Source of the DNA: Thunnus maccoyii
Taxonomy: Eukaryota; Chordata; Actinopteri; Scombriformes; Scombridae
Reading direction: 5' to 3'
Length of the DNA: 64,000 nt
Assembly: GCF_910596095.1 (NCBI RefSeq)
Contig: NC_056540.1
Location: 24,434,501 to 24,498,500 of the forward strand
Position 1 is the first letter of the stretch; each line of letters starts with the position of its first letter. Positions 1 to 11,063 of the stretch are shown here, in pieces. The position numbers were made by a program, and so were the translations under genes. Under the pieces are notes generated by a model. It was not told where the DNA came from, ran no database searches, and saw only the letters and a list, made by a program, of their open reading frames with translations.

Positions 1-398
1 CTCATTATATAAGTTTGTCATTCATACACATTGAAAAGGGATTAATTCATCCATAGTAAATACTTCATGCATGCATTGTTTTTTGCTTGTATCAATTGCA
101 AATTTCACTTATAAATCAAACTGTGTTTATTAGCATTTGTCAAGTCTTTTGCCCAAAACTCAAACAAAAGAAGATGATACTTTTGACTAAATACTATAAA
201 TATTCTAGTAAACATGCACATAGAAAGTAAAAGTCAAAAGAGTGAAATACCTAACAGTTATTCCAGCAGTAATTCAACAGTTATTTATATTGTTGACAAA
301 ATGCAATTAATGTCATTCAATTTCTAATAGCAAATGATTACTCCTGACAGTCCATTAATAAATAATGTTTAATGTCTCTGGAAATTTTTTGGTTCCAG
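1..398 (+). other. Intron upstream of the membrane exon of the first plus-strand NITR
   Basis: No coding exon is visible here. The stretch is intron sequence leading to the splice acceptor at 396-398. It is closely matched by 14281-14704 (same position in the second plus-strand gene) and by 32235-32663 (where the exons that should follow have been lost), so it marks the same point of the duplicated unit three times. The Ig exons of this gene must lie before the window. Confidence 0.7.
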
Positions 399-2316
399 GA
401 TCAGAGTTTGATCCAGTTGTCCTTGTACTTGGAGCACTGTTGGCCTGCTGTGTGACTGTGATTGCCGTCCTAATTTTCTACATTAATGGGAGGAGAGTGT
501 GTGACCATTGCAACGGTAGGTTCACCATATTTTTTTTTTGTTTCAGTTAAAGTCCCCTCCACTCAAAATGTGTTTTGCTTTTTGTTGTTTCACTTGGATG
601 TTGGACCTTCACTGTGCAGAATGATGTATGTGCAGAGTTTGACACTCAAATGCTGGTTTCACATGAATCTGATGAAGTTGGAGAGTTTCTCTGTGCTCAC
701 CTTAAATCTGAGTTTAAAGGACATGGCTGGCCATTTTATATATTTGTCTTATTGTCAACAATTTACATGCACAGAGACCAAACCAACAATGAATTAATCC
801 CACTTACAAGTATTGTCTGTGTATCCGAATCCTATTCCTCTGTGCCGTAGACCTCCATCGTATCCAAAAACTATTAAAAACATGTCAGTGAGTCACACTG
901 TTGCACTGGATGACATGTTTATTCCTTATGAAGTTTGGACACGGTAGTTTGTTCAGAAATGGCTCCAAACACTAATAACAGCGTCTTCAGTGAGTGGTTA
1001 GATGTTGATTTTTCATTGTTTGTCACTATTAGAATTAAAAAGTGTCAGAATAAAATAAATCATTGTGAACATTTTTTTTATAGTGTTACAACATTGTAAA
1101 CTTTTAAGAAGTGAACCATTTCATGAGGTCACTATAGCGTATTTATATTTTTGTCAAATTACATTAATTTCCAAAGCTAGCTTGTAACTTCCATCTTCTG
1201 ATGAATGTTCATCACGTGAATGATGATTGAATCCTTGTATATATGTGTAATGAACATTTAAGTTCACATGTTACATGATGTCAAAATCTAGTTTCCAATG
1301 AGCAAAGATCTTCACCAGTGACTGCTCAGTGCTCAGGGGCCACAAGGGCCATAGCTGGGTACATCACAAGTGTGTAACTGTAAAACCACAACGTTATCAA
1401 TGTGATCAAAGTCTTGTTTTTTTCATTTCTGTTTTAATGAGACACAAGCACACTGATATGACATCAGGAAACATATTCCCACTGTGAATACACTGAAAGT
1501 TTTGCTTTTATTAAGAGGAGCAGCAAGAGCTTCTCATAATCTTGAAAAATCAACTGTGGATCAATCAAATTATCTGGTAATTATGCTTCTGGTAAATATG
1601 TGGTGGTGTGTTGCCCTGTTTGCACTGGCTAGGTGTAGTGATCTTGATGAAAGTGTTTAATGAATATTTTGCCAACTTTTTCCCTTTTTTCCGAGAAAAA
1701 TCAGATCCAGAAGGTACAAAGTAAAATAAAATAAATTCACTGTTAAGCGACATAATGTTTTTACTACATGATAAACCAGAGGTATAAATACAAAATAGGT
1801 CACTGAGAAATATAGAAATATATTTAAATAAGTGTGTTAAGCTCTCTAAGACAATGTAAATGATCCCGTATGTCACTATAGAAATATTATAAAAACATTA
1901 TAAAGTGCAAGAAATAATAAAGTAAATGAACAAGTGAACCAAATGATTTTAATAAGTCAGAACTTGTTGATATTGTTTCCACCTGCAGTCCTGTTCAATA
2001 ATATAAGACGTCTGAGGAATGAATAATCAATAACACATTTCACATTTAGGCTAATGACACTGATTAAATAAGCCACCTAAGGAAGTAACTTTATTGTTTA
2101 GTTAATGATGTTACAGTTGTAATCTCTAAATTATTTAATAAAACATAAATATTATATTTCCTGCAGGATGGTGAAGCAAAGACAGTGAAATATGCAGCGC
2201 TGGATTTCTCCACAGTGAAAGTGAAAAGAGGGAATAAAATGAAGAGAGAGAACACACAGTGTGTTTACTCTGATGTTAGATCAGATTATCACACCCAGCA
2301 ACACCCCTCTCTATAG
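399..2316 (+). CDS. nitr: NITR-type inhibitory receptor, 3' part (membrane and ITIM tail exons)
   Basis: Three exons are visible: 399-515 (membrane), 1518-1576 (linker), 2167-2316 (tail, ending in TAG). The first is phase 1 at both ends, as in the complete paralogs. The membrane exon encodes a short acidic stalk, then an uncharged hydrophobic helix rich in Leu/Val/Cys, then a basic Cys-containing stop-transfer stretch. The tail exon encodes an ITIM, V-K-Y-A-A-L, and a second ITIM-like site, C-V-Y-S-D-V, near the C terminus. The family uses such tails to recruit SH2 phosphatases. The leader and Ig exons lie outside the window, so the ligand-binding part is unseen. The linker exon uses a G-A-G acceptor where the paralogs have C-A-G, which may weaken splicing. 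Its 3' end faces the minus-strand gene 440 bp away. Confidence 0.85.
545..860 (+). repeat. Dispersed non-coding repeat inside the intron
   Basis: Starts with the sequence ttaaagtcccctccactcaa and continues with a stretch about a small peptide-free, AT-rich body. Recognisable copies or pieces occur at about 12178, 14857, 20345 and 26335. The piece just after the membrane exon is shared with the copy near 14857 by gene duplication; the other copies are in different contexts and therefore look like a mobile repeat family. I did not find clear ends or a family name. Confidence 0.5.
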
Positions 2317-2755
2317 GCAGAGCAGGACCTTTACACTGCTCCCCAACTTTCTGCAGAAGTCCGTAGCTTAGCTCGTTTTAGAGTTACAGTATATTATGTG
2401 CACAGACAGCGATAGGAGGAAGTTGAGCATCAGTCAGAATGTGTGTTTTCTGAGAAGTGTTGCACCCAGCAGATTTCCAGACAGACTGCTCTCAAAAGTT
2501 GAGGAAGATTTAGTCATTGATATAAACAATTCATCTCAACAGCTTTCAAAATTCACGATGCATATTTGTTTTTTTAAAACTAAAATAAAGCATGTAATGT
2601 AATGTAATTTTATCCAAGATTTAAAAAATCATTATGTTACAGAGTTCAGAGGTGAAAGGCGTGTGTTGGAGCAGCTTAAACACTATTTTCACAGAAAATG
2701 TGACAACGAAAAACTTTATTTAAGAAACAATCTGATGTGTGAATTAATCTGACCA
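2317..2755. other. Shared 3' flank of two convergent NITR genes
   Basis: Holds the 3' untranslated regions of the plus gene ending at 2316 and the minus gene ending at 2756. An AATAAA-like site (aaaataaag, about 2581) lies in the plus orientation. The same convergent layout, with clearly related sequence, is found at 16141-16929 and 23013-23734, and half of it at 32690-33083. Confidence 0.55.
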
Positions 2756-4661
2756 CTAAACCCTGACAGCAGTGTAGACACAATTTTCTTCTGCTGCTTT
2801 TGCATTCCTTCTCCCTGCTTTGCCAGCTTTCTTCTTGGTAAAGGTTACTCCAGAATAAACCAATGAGTCCTGATATCTCTGAGGAAATAAATCCCAAAAT
2901 ATTGTGAGATGGCAAGTCAATGTAAGGATGTGCAAACAGATAAAACATGCTTTTCAAGTCACATATTATCTTTAAATTTCTTACCTGCTGATGTTGCTGA
3001 CCACCACTGGCTGTTTCAGCATTTGTTTGCAGAGCAACAGCAGCTGTATTATAAGATAATAATAATAAAAATATGACTTATACACAGCACTGATGTGGAT
3101 CTAAGGGTGTTATAGCTGTTACTAAATTCTGCTTGATAGATCAATGTTGAGTCATGAGTAATTTCTCTTACCGTTGCAACAATCACAATTTCTCTTGATG
3201 CAATATATGAGAAAGGTTGTTACAATCAGACTTATAGCCAAAGCAGCACACAGCAGGTAGATAATTGTGTTGGCCTTCTCTAAATCACACCTGCCGACCA
3301 CTGAAGCTTTATGAAGAAAAAAAACAAATTAAAAAAAAATAATTTAAGGTTCCAAAATAGCAATAACAATAACTAATTTATGGTATGTGATAAGATGATA
3401 TGAAAAAGAACAAGGTTCAAGAAGAAAGAACAATGTTTTTTGATCTAAATAGATTGTTATTGACTCCTAATAAAACACACGATAGGATAATTTCACCATT
3501 ATATAGAAATTAATTTACCTTCAATGTCCAGTTTTGTTCCATTTCCAAATAATATCTCCCCACATGTGGCCACAGCACAGTAGTAAGTCCCAGCATCAGA
3601 GGAGCTGACCGTCTTAGAGAAGCTGTAGACACATTTCTGTGGAGAGCGAGTCTCAGGACTCTTTTCACATTCATCACCATTGTTTCCATGAGTGTGAATA
3701 AAACTGGGATGAGATTCATCTGATCCAGCTCTGAACCAGTACACTCTGTGTTCTTCTGGACACCTTTTATTCTCAGAGTCAGAGAGCACTGAACACTGGA
3801 GAGTCACAGAGTCTCCTGGACGGACTGGATCAGATGGAAAGTCTTGAGTGACGGCAGTGATATCAGGTTCTGGTCCTGGGGAAGTGAAAATACAAATAAT
3901 AAATATGTTTTACTCATTTTGATTAGGATGCATTATAGAGTGGGGGTGTCAAAGTTACAATTATTTATGTATAAACAAAAGACAAAAATCTGCATCATGC
4001 TTAAAACAAAGATTTATGTCTGACTTACATGTTAATTATGTAAACATACTAATTTAAATGTAAAATTTCTGTTATAAATGACATTTTATATCCACATAAC
4101 TCTACAAATCTTATGACATGTCACATTTTTGTTGCTGTTTTTGCTGTATTTACCTTTGATTCTTAGAAATGTTCCACTCAAAAATGTCATGTGGCTTTGT
4201 TTCACTTTTATACAGTAGTAGACTGCAGTATCGCTTAACTGTGTTTTGTTAATATGCAGAACAAATGTTCCAGGCCCTTGTTTTGTTGTAATGTGATGAG
4301 TCACCGTATCAACAACCTCATAATCAAAGGCAGGTGTTCCACCCAAAATTTCAGGAAAGGTTCCTGAAACAAGCCTGATCCAAAATATATTTGTTAATAG
4401 CCAAGATTTCTGGCGGGTACATGTCAGAGTCACATTTTGTCCAACACCAACAGTCTTTGTCGCAAAGATGTGATCGTTGGTGCATCCTGAAAAAAAATTC
4501 AAACAAAGCAGGGATTAACAGCAGAGATACATTCATATATGTCATATGTACTAATGCAAGAAAATGACAATTTATTTGAAATACATCTGGAGTAAATCTG
4601 ACGTCTACATATACTTACGCCCAATTCCGAGCATGAGTAGTATAGAAAATACGATCAGCAT
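2756..4661 (-). CDS. nitr: NITR-type inhibitory receptor, complete, minus subfamily
   Basis: Six exons on the minus strand: 4619-4661 leader, 4154-4486 V domain, 3519-3875 second Ig (I) domain, 3172-3300 membrane, 2985-3043 linker, 2756-2878 tail; 347 residues. The leader starts M-L-I-V-F-S and is hydrophobic. The V domain has the Ig cysteines in T-L-T-C and Y-Y-C and a J-like end, F-L-S-G-T-F-L. The I domain has W-F-R-A-G, G-T-Y-Y-C and the NITR hallmark C-G-E-I-L-F-G-N-G-T. The membrane helix (I-I-Y-L-L-C-A-A-L-A) is uncharged. The tail has an ITIM, L-V-Y-S-G-V, and C-V-Y-T-A-V close to the C terminus. All junctions are GT-AG and phases match the paralogs. Predicted inhibitory receptor of cytotoxic lymphoid cells, by family knowledge. 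Confidence 0.9.
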
Positions 4662-4766
4662 TTTCTTGTTTTATCAGTTGAGACAGTAGTCAGTTTAGAC
4701 AGTATAATAAGATAATTCACTTTAATATGATCACATTAAGTGGGAGGGAACAATTTCAGAGCAATC

Positions 4767-4773
4767 TGATTGG
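4767..4773 (-). promoter_or_regulatory. CCAATCA box upstream of the minus-strand NITR
   Basis: On the minus strand this reads ccaatca inside agCCAATCAG, 106 bp before the ATG at 4661. It matches an NF-Y/Y-box core and sits at the same distance in all paralogs. Confidence 0.6.
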
Positions 4774-4775
4774 CT

Positions 4776-6456
4776 GTTCGTTATGTTGGCGTTTCACTGC
4801 ACTACCCCCGTGGAAATATGTTACCCAAAACTTTCCAACTTAAACACATGAAACAACACCAGCAGCTTTCTCACGTTTGGTTTTCATGGTGGGTTCCTTA
4901 CAGTGGAACACTTACTGTAAACACAACAAATATATTGTTGTGTTTACTGTATATTGTGCCTAAACAATATTTCTCTTGTTTTCCTCGGTAGATTGTTCCA
5001 TATTACTAAACCAACAGCCTTTAAACTCAGTTTTTATGTTCATTGTCAACAGTTTAAAATTATTTCTACAATATTTGTGCATGGCAACAGTTTGGGTAAG
5101 GTAAAACACAATATTGGTACCATAACGAGATAGAAGCTCCATCATACCACATGAACTGCACACTGCTTCCTGCATTAGCACTGGACAAAAGGGTTTGATG
5201 GAAATGAGGTACTACAGAATGGTCTGATATAAACGTACTTCTTAAGGAGACTGGGCTTTATTTATGCTTCTTTAATTTATGGATGATATGTTTCTGAGGA
5301 TCTGATCAATTTGTAAACCTAGCTTATCATATTTAACATCCCAGCAACGAAACAGTAGCACAGCTGAAATGTTAAAAGTAATAAGTTTTCAACTATCAAC
5401 CATCACATCAAGCATATCAGTCAGCTTGATTAAAATACAATGATAAGATTAAAATATTGAAGTCATAAGATTCATTTATGGTTCTGCATTATGGCTCTGC
5501 AGCAGCTATGTGTGTAGGCTCTGTGGCTACACTGTAGCTAAAGTCCACCTCATCAAAAGTGTGACTGTACAACACATTTATGAACCACAGAGATTACTGA
5601 GAAACCACTTTGGGACCACAAGAACTGTGATTGGTCAGCATGGGCTTGTTGTGTTTTCTTCTACAAGTCTCTGATTGTTGATAGTGAAAACAACATTAAG
5701 CAAGTTGAAGAAATAGTCTTTATTTATAACCAAGAGAACTAATAGGCATAAATGTGTAATTTCCACTGGTAGTTGTGGTTAAGCTATTCAGGACACAAAA
5801 AAAAAATCACCATAAATTAGATTTAATTTTATCTTGTATCATATATCAAGAAACTTTAGGAGGATTTCTCAGATTTTCATTTGTGGGAAGAAGAAGTGAC
5901 ATTTTTAGAGCATTGTTGTCATTACTACTATATTTATTGGCCAGTAGCCTGGTTTCCAAAATACATTTGATGCTTTTTTTGTGATTAATGGGGGTGGGCC
6001 TATGTGCATGATTTGTGATATCACAACTAGATTGTAAGCTAATGTTGTCCAACTTATACAGTTGTGATGTGGAAACGTGACGCCTCCAGTACACATACAC
6101 AGAGAATTGACTTTCTGTGAAGTAGGACACAGCAGTTAAACTTTCGAAATGAACAATAGTTGCATCTTCATAGATTTTGCAATGAGGGAGAAGGAGGAGA
6201 TGTTATTTTAAGCATTTTAATGAAGTAATTGGACTTTTATTGTGGAAAAAAAAATAGACACAGATTATTGTTCCAAGCAGAGTATTCTCTATATATCTTA
6301 CAACATGTCTGGAGGGGATCTTTAAATAAAACTACTTGTTTAAGGTTCGGGAAAGATGATCATACTAGCAAATAAACCACAGTGTGATGACAGACATACT
6401 ATGACAGATGTCTGGCAGATGACAGACACCACACCAAATGGCACACTACTTCCTGC
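4776..6456. other. Duplicated 5' flank of the minus-strand gene
   Basis: No gene seen. The stretch is paralogous to about 18920-21600 and, with gaps, to 25670-26600 and 35080-35960. From about 5990 to 6260 it carries a segment of the dispersed non-coding repeat (also at 20484-20620 plus 21326-21435). The ends of this stretch touch the hAT element at 6457. Confidence 0.5.
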
Positions 6457-7473
6457 CAGTGTTGTAGTCGAGACTCGAGTCCCTAGTGTTCGAGTCTGAG
6501 TCCGAGTCACCAAAGAAGAGTCAGAGTCATTAAGGTTGAGTCTGAGATGAGTTCCAAGATGGGCTCCAGTGCTCCACTCTGGCACAGTCAAAGAGCTGAT
6601 ATACAAATAAAAAAGGTCTACAGTAAACAAAAATGACACAGCTCTGATTTCATATTAATATTGATGCACCGATGCCTCCGATCCTTGGATTTTTGGCAAT
6701 TCTGATTGTCTTTATAAGAATTAAATAAGTAACTTCCATACCAACGACAATGTGTGTGTGTGGCTGTGGTGTCTTTGAATTGTGTGCGTGACGTGCATGT
6801 TCTGTATGTGTGTGGCTCCATCTTTAGGGATTACAAATTGAGTTACACTGGGTCAAGCCTGGGCCTTGACGTCACACTGTAATTCTTAAGCAGGAAGGGG
6901 ACATATTCTCCTCTCCTTGAGACTCCAGCTGTCTGTGATGTTTTGGGGAAAGCAGAAACCTCTCTGATAGAGGCTAAATCAGCATTGCCATGGTCACCAA
7001 GGTCGGAGGAGGCTTTCCTAGAGATACACAGATAGGTGGATGTGTAGATTCTATTGACGCAGTCAGGCATTCAAAACAAATCTCCTGTCAGTGGCCTGAA
7101 ATTCCATGCAACGTGACCTAAACTGACATGGGTAAAATGTAGTTCCTTGTTTAGAAACTAGTGAACCAATTAGACTGATTTTTCATATTGTAGGCTGATC
7201 TGTCGAGGTTAAAGACTAAGACTCATATCTTCATAGGACAGAATGGAAAGAGACAGCATCTGAGTTGCAGATGACTTCGATGTTCGCTGTTTCAGTTCTC
7301 CTTGATCAAGTACTTCAATAAACTTTTTCAGCTTTAAGACATCAAAGGCTCGTGTCCATTTTTCTCCACTGAGGTGCAGACCATCGCTCAAAATATCCAC
7401 AGCAATCAGTGCTGAAAATCAGGACTCGAGTCGGACTGGAGTCCGAGTCCTGGACTCAAGTACTACAACACTG
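6457..7473. mobile_element. Non-autonomous hAT-like DNA transposon with 8-bp target duplication
   Basis: The element begins CAGTGTTGTAGTCGAG and ends TACTACAACACTG, giving inverted ends of about 12 bp. It is flanked on both sides by the same 8 bases, cttcctgc (6449-6456 and 7474-7481), the target-duplication length of hAT elements. Both subterminal regions are filled with repeats of gagtccgagtcc type. No transposase reading frame is visible in its 1017 bp, so it is non-autonomous. The paralogous segment near 26597-26625 has a single cttcctgc followed directly by the right-flank sequence: an empty site. Confidence 0.85.
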
Positions 7474-7481
7474 CTTCCTGC

Positions 7482-8027
7482 ACTGGAACTGAACAATAGC
7501 ACTGGATGTTAATGTCAGTACCTACTGCAGAAAAGTTTGCATAATACGTACTACTTATTGCCATGTGCACTATGTGCATTTTAGAATGGCAAGATTCAAA
7601 TAAAAAACAGCAATATGGCTTTTTATTAGCACTAAAATATTTTGTCATTCCACTACTTTTTTGCTAAAACATGGCACCAACTCTTCCAGGGATAGGGTTA
7701 GATTGGATTTGATCAAAACATGTGTAATTTGGTCTTTCTGTACATCACTGCAGTCTTTCAGTGAAAGGGAGATGAATAAACCAACAGAAGATAACATTTA
7801 CAATAAACTTCTCGCGAGCTAAATTTTCATTTTAAAGGGGGTACTGATGCCACTAGTCTTTAAATATAGATATCACACAACATACTGTATATATTGTAAA
7901 TAAAGAGGCCTATGTCCCCTGGTCTGGTGTAAAATCCTGCAATAATGTCTGTAGCACTCAGTTAAATAGGAAATTGTGTACAATTTAAAAAAAAGCATCC
8001 AGCCATTTGCCACACTGATACACAAAG
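7482..8027. other. Intergenic DNA, no gene seen
   Basis: Related to about 26620-27180 in unit C with many differences. I see no exon, RNA gene or transposon end. Confidence 0.4.
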
Positions 8028-8219
8028 ACAGAAGGGACGTCTTAAATATTGTGGGAGGCAGCCAATCCAGATGTTCCACATCATCAGTGATGACCCGCCC
8101 ACTGTGCCTGTCAGTCACATCAGCAGGAAGAGCTGATGACTCTAGTCAGGGGGCTGGTGAAAGGAGAGCAGAGCACAACTCTGTCACAGTGCTATCACAG
8201 AAACTAATTCAGCTGCAGG
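8028..8219 (+). other. Strongly conserved block shared with 27190-27399
   Basis: A block of about 190 bp that differs from its copy at 27190-27399 at roughly seven positions by eye, while the sequence on either side is more diverged. The plus strand is open over the block in both copies and the block ends at a CAG|GTAGTG junction that resembles a splice donor. I do not recognise the peptide. It could be an orphan exon, an enhancer, or part of an old transposon. Confidence 0.35.
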
Positions 8220-8314
8220 TAGTGTAGAGTTTCTGACTCAACTAACCTGCATGTTTTGATCTGAGGAAGGGGACTTGTGTGAAAAGGGGAGAAAATCACA
8301 AATAAAATAACCCA

Positions 8315-8392
8315 GCTGAGATTTGAACCCAAGACCTTGTTGTTGTTAGGCAGCATGTTAATCACCGAGAGACTATCCCAAAAGGGTGTTTT
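8315..8392 (-). repeat. tRNA-derived relic (SINE head or tRNA pseudogene)
   Basis: On the minus strand the stretch reads like a tRNA-type polymerase III promoter: an A-box-like ggtgattaacatg and, about 30 bp later, a B-box-like gggttcaaatc. Related copies lie at about 27438-27510 and, decayed, at 37755-37802. No cloverleaf could be completed, so this is not called as a tRNA gene. Confidence 0.45.
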
Positions 8393-9236
8393 TTGTAGTA
8401 AAAGGAAGCTTTTCACGTGCAGTAAAACAGTAAAAATGCCACCTTGCCACCCCATGAACAGTGGTGGACACATTCACGATAACAAGACAGAACCAGCTGA
8501 CACTATAATGCAGTCAAGTGCAACACCACAGGCTCTGGTATCAAAACAAAAGTGGAGCTTTCTGACATGTTACTTCCTTCACCTACTTGTATGTAAGTGT
8601 AGGTGTATAGAGAATTAAACTAGATAGATTGATAATGTAAAGGGTCAAAACTGCAGCAAAACTGAATATGGATTTCTGTTTGTGGTTGAGTCTGACAAAA
8701 AAATTGTTCTTACTACTGGCAAATGTTGAACGACACATCAAAATGACCATACAGTACATATAAACCAGCGGTTCCCTGACACAAAGCTGTGTCCAGAAAG
8801 GTGGATACAGGAACAGTAACAACTGCAGTAAATACTTTCATGTACTTTGTGTCCTGCTTTGTACTTTCTGCTTTTTCTTTTCGTGCACAGTACTGCCGGC
8901 AACCGACACACAAACAGACACAGATACACACACATTCACAGTCAACACTGGCCAACAAATGATGCATGCAAAGTTAGGTGTTATTGTGGTTGGGCTTTCA
9001 GCGTAAGGTGTTGTTTTCATTGGTACTTGCTGTTTGAACTATGATCTGAAAGTTAAGTTTGTCTGATTACTATTTGTCCACCTTGCTAAAGTTTGTTCAT
9101 GTGTCTGTGGTTGCACCTTTAAAAACACAATTTATAGACATTATTTGTACTTAAAATGAGTATTTCAAACAATAATTTCAATTTGTTCAATAAAAATGAG
9201 ACTGCTGAAACCTCTTGCAGCTTGTCTCTCCTGCTT
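8393..9236. other. Intergenic DNA shared with unit C
   Basis: Paralogous to about 27510-28410, including short CA-rich stretches near 8910-8945. No gene seen. Confidence 0.4.
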
Positions 9237-9430
9237 TAACCTCACTACTTACAGTATATCCTGTTGATGTTCACAGTCAGGTCTGTTCTGAGTAAACAGC
9301 CTCAGTTGTTGGTCAAAAGGCGGAGAAATGGCCCACCACAGCTTTTGTCGTTCAGTGTAGCTGTTGCACGTGGCTTTGCTTGCCTGTTCTCAAGACAGAA
9401 TGTATTTACAAAGTGCTGTGAGACAAGAAA
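9237..9430. promoter_or_regulatory. Recurrent ~190-bp block, copy 1
   Basis: Contains ttctgagtaaacagcct, a wggttggtcaaa motif, cccaccacagcttttgtc and cagtgtagctgytgca in fixed order. The block recurs near 28411, 39443, 50429, 56263 and 63173. This copy lies 1.6-1.8 kb upstream of the ATG at 11064. Function is not known; its constant position relative to plus-strand genes suggests either a regulatory element or simply part of the duplicated unit. Confidence 0.4.
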
Positions 9431-10259
9431 GATGGAGGTGTTTATTCATTTGAGTAGCTGTCTCCTTACATTTTTATACTGCATATTTTTAGTAAACATT
9501 TTCTCTAACAAAGAAACATCAACTTACCTGTGAGTTCTCCACATCTCTTGACTTTCTTTGTGGTTTTGGCCATATTTCCTCAGGCTTTCCCCTGCAACTG
9601 CCCCTCAAACCCGCAGGCTACCACTTAGGCTGTAGTTATTGTTATTTCAAATGTCTCATTTCCTCTTCTTAAACCATCCAAACATCCAAATTCTACCAAA
9701 TACAGGTTTGGAATTAAATTAGTGATGTTCTCATTGGGCTATTCATCTACTCTTGTGTAGATTACACAAACAAAACAACACAAACTGCAGGTTGAGCATG
9801 AGATCAGTCTAACTTAATGCAAACACTGAAAGCAAAACAGACAGCCTACACAGAAAGACAAAAAATACCTCCTACAACTCCAACTACAACACTCGAAAAC
9901 ATCATTGGGTTTTGTCTTCACTGTGAGGATGATGATTTTGTAGCATGCAGCCATCAGGCCCAGTTGTTTGGTTCAAGAAATAGCTAAACTAACTTCCCCT
10001 TAAAAGCCCTGCACACCCATGGTACACCCATGCAGGTGATTTCACTTATTCTGCCTGATTCTCAGATCTGTGTCGGTGTCTACAGGCTGTTTGATTGACA
10101 TCTATGTGACTCTATTGTTAGCTTTATTGCATCTATTACACTTTTATCGTTGTAATTATTTCAGTTAATCCAGTGACCTCATGTACACTCCAGTATAGTT
10201 TTAACCTTGCCAGGGTGAACCTGTGCAGGTGCCTAATTAGCCAAAATAACTGAAAACAG

Positions 10260-10315
<56 letters not shown>

Positions 10316-10958
10316 AGTTTTCATTTTATAGTATCAGTATCGTGTTTGTTATTTCTAGCTTCATTACAGGCACCCCTACAAATTTGTGCCAACAGTTTCA
10401 CACTATTCTACACTCTGTGGAGGTAATGTGGCTAGAAACACAGCATTGCTACAGTAAGAAGATCACTTATGGGTAACAAACATGGCTATAAACAATGCAG
10501 TTTCAAAGTATTAATTAAATGTTCTTTCAAATGTTTTGTGAGCAAAGACTTACACTGTGTCTCAAGGAAGCATGAGATGTATTCTGATAAGAAACAATGA
10601 AAATATAACTCTGTTTAAAAGAAATTTACACAGCTCATCTTCGTACCTGTGCCATGTGCGTATGTTGGTAGGTGGCGATATCCAAAGATAATGGTAAAAA
10701 CATTGCTCCATAGCGCCATCTTTAAATTCACTCACACAGTCGATGGACAAAGGCATCTGTGTTTGTGCTAATCTAAGCTAAACACAAAAACGGGAATTAC
10801 AGATACAAAGAAAATGAACTTACTTATCGTTCAAGTGGTCAGAATAAAGAGAATGCTTTGAAAACAATACAAACAACAATTACATGCATGTACATCTCTT
10901 ATCAATGGAAAATAGATCACTGGTTTGTCTAAGGGGAAGTTCATGTTTTGCATCTCAG
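9431..10958. other. Intergenic DNA with a TG microsatellite
   Basis: No gene seen. Part (9540-9990) is paralogous to 30541-30840 and 31600-31690 in unit C. Includes the TG repeat at 10261-10312. Confidence 0.4.
10261..10312. repeat. (TG)26 microsatellite
   Basis: Uninterrupted TG dinucleotide run of 52 bp. Confidence 0.98.
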
Positions 10959-10965
10959 CCAATCA
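10959..10965 (+). promoter_or_regulatory. CCAATCA box upstream of plus-strand NITR
   Basis: Reads ccaatca inside cagCCAATCACTATGATTTC, 105 bp before the ATG at 11064. The following ATGATTTC is also kept in the other plus genes. Confidence 0.6.
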
Positions 10966-11063
10966 CTATGATTTCCATTTTGTAAACCGTGATCACCTTG
11001 TGACCAAACCTTCCATCTGGGTGAGAAGACATCACTTGTGAAAGACAAGAGAGCTGTACCACA

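Noticed and set aside
4760-4800. A full MHC class II-type S-X-Y promoter module
   Set aside because: Only the Y-box-like ctgattgg is present; I could not find an X box at the expected spacing.
8315-8392. A functional tRNA gene on the minus strand
   Set aside because: A- and B-box-like motifs are present, but no acceptor stem or anticodon arm could be paired; the decayed copies suggest a SINE or pseudogene.
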